NCBI RefSeq assembly: GCF_031432425.1
Contig: NZ_JAVKPH010000009.1
Span: 62,001 to 126,000 of the forward strand
DNA: 64,000 nt
DNA from: Ruixingdingia sedimenti
Lineage (GTDB): Bacteria > Pseudomonadota > Alphaproteobacteria > Rhodobacterales > Rhodobacteraceae
Reading direction: 5' to 3'
Made by a program: the position numbers and the translations under genes. Each line of letters opens with the position of its first letter. Positions within the stretch are counted from its first letter, which is position 1. The notes beneath the pieces are model-generated. The model searched no databases. It had not been told where the DNA came from and saw nothing but the letters and a program-made list of their open reading frames with translations. This document shows, piece after piece, positions 63,931-64,000 of the stretch.

Positions 63931-64000
63931 CCCTTTCTCTCCTCGGCGCCAACCCGTAGAGATGTTGCTGATTTATCACACCCGGCCAGATTGGTATTGC

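Overview
The window is high-GC DNA from an alphaproteobacterium, most likely a member of the Rhodobacterales (Rhodobacteraceae/Paracoccaceae). The evidence is a SciP (DUF1153) cell-cycle regulator, LpxI rather than LpxH in lipid A synthesis, an Usg-family protein, a DUF4167 protein, HolC beside PepA, a CcmI-RuvX-DUF1289 cluster, and two RTX proteins that end in Hint domains.

Positions 1 to about 52,300 look like ordinary chromosome. (1) 86-1620: SciP and the tRNA thiolase MnmA. (2) 1666-13879, all on the minus strand: a cell-envelope block in the transcribed order pyrH, frr, uppS, cdsA, dxr, rseP, a 45-residue membrane protein, bamA, ompH/skp, fabZ, lpxA, lpxI, lpxB. It links ribosome recycling, undecaprenyl and phospholipid precursors, outer-membrane protein assembly and lipid A, with several ATGA overlaps. 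(3) 13996-19044: miaA and two secreted RTX/Hint proteins. (4) 19844-26669: tRNA-Leu(CAA), dsbB, usg, gyrA, a membrane aspartic protease, holC, pepA. (5) 26824-34480: lptF-lptG-lptD-surA-pdxA-rsmA, an LPS-export and outer-membrane biogenesis operon. (6) 34509-44340: DUF4167 protein, prmC-prfA, gdhA, agmatinase, a BKACE-family enzyme, an M20 amidohydrolase, mazG, and an orphan ferric-iron binding protein. (7) 44447-52313: PqiA-like protein, radA, cvpA, purF, an SDR protein, ccmI, ruvX, DUF1289, dusA.

From about 52,300 to the end of the window the character changes. A tyrosine recombinase starts 112 bp upstream of the 5' end of dusA, and dusA is a described target of a family of integrases. The cargo that follows has no housekeeping logic: an Rrf2 regulator diverging from a thioredoxin-reductase-like flavoprotein, a VOC protein, then a protein-quality-control locus read on the minus strand. 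That locus is ftsH, a ClpK/ClpG-type disaggregase with an N-terminal zinc-finger-like segment, a 5'-truncated glycogen-debranching-type gene, hsp20, an NDUFS4-domain protein, an RNA-polymerase-omega-like protein and an SPW-type membrane protein. It resembles the transmissible locus of stress tolerance (tLST/LHR/TLPQC) of Gammaproteobacteria, but with a different accessory set. The island runs off the right edge of the window.

Two dispersed families of intergenic palindromes occur in the chromosomal part. One has a core like GGGATATTTA-GGACAGAAAATG (four copies). The other is a hairpin built on TTTTTCGTCCGAAAAA (three copies, two of them between convergent genes). Long open frames antisense to real genes are common because of the high GC and were left out.
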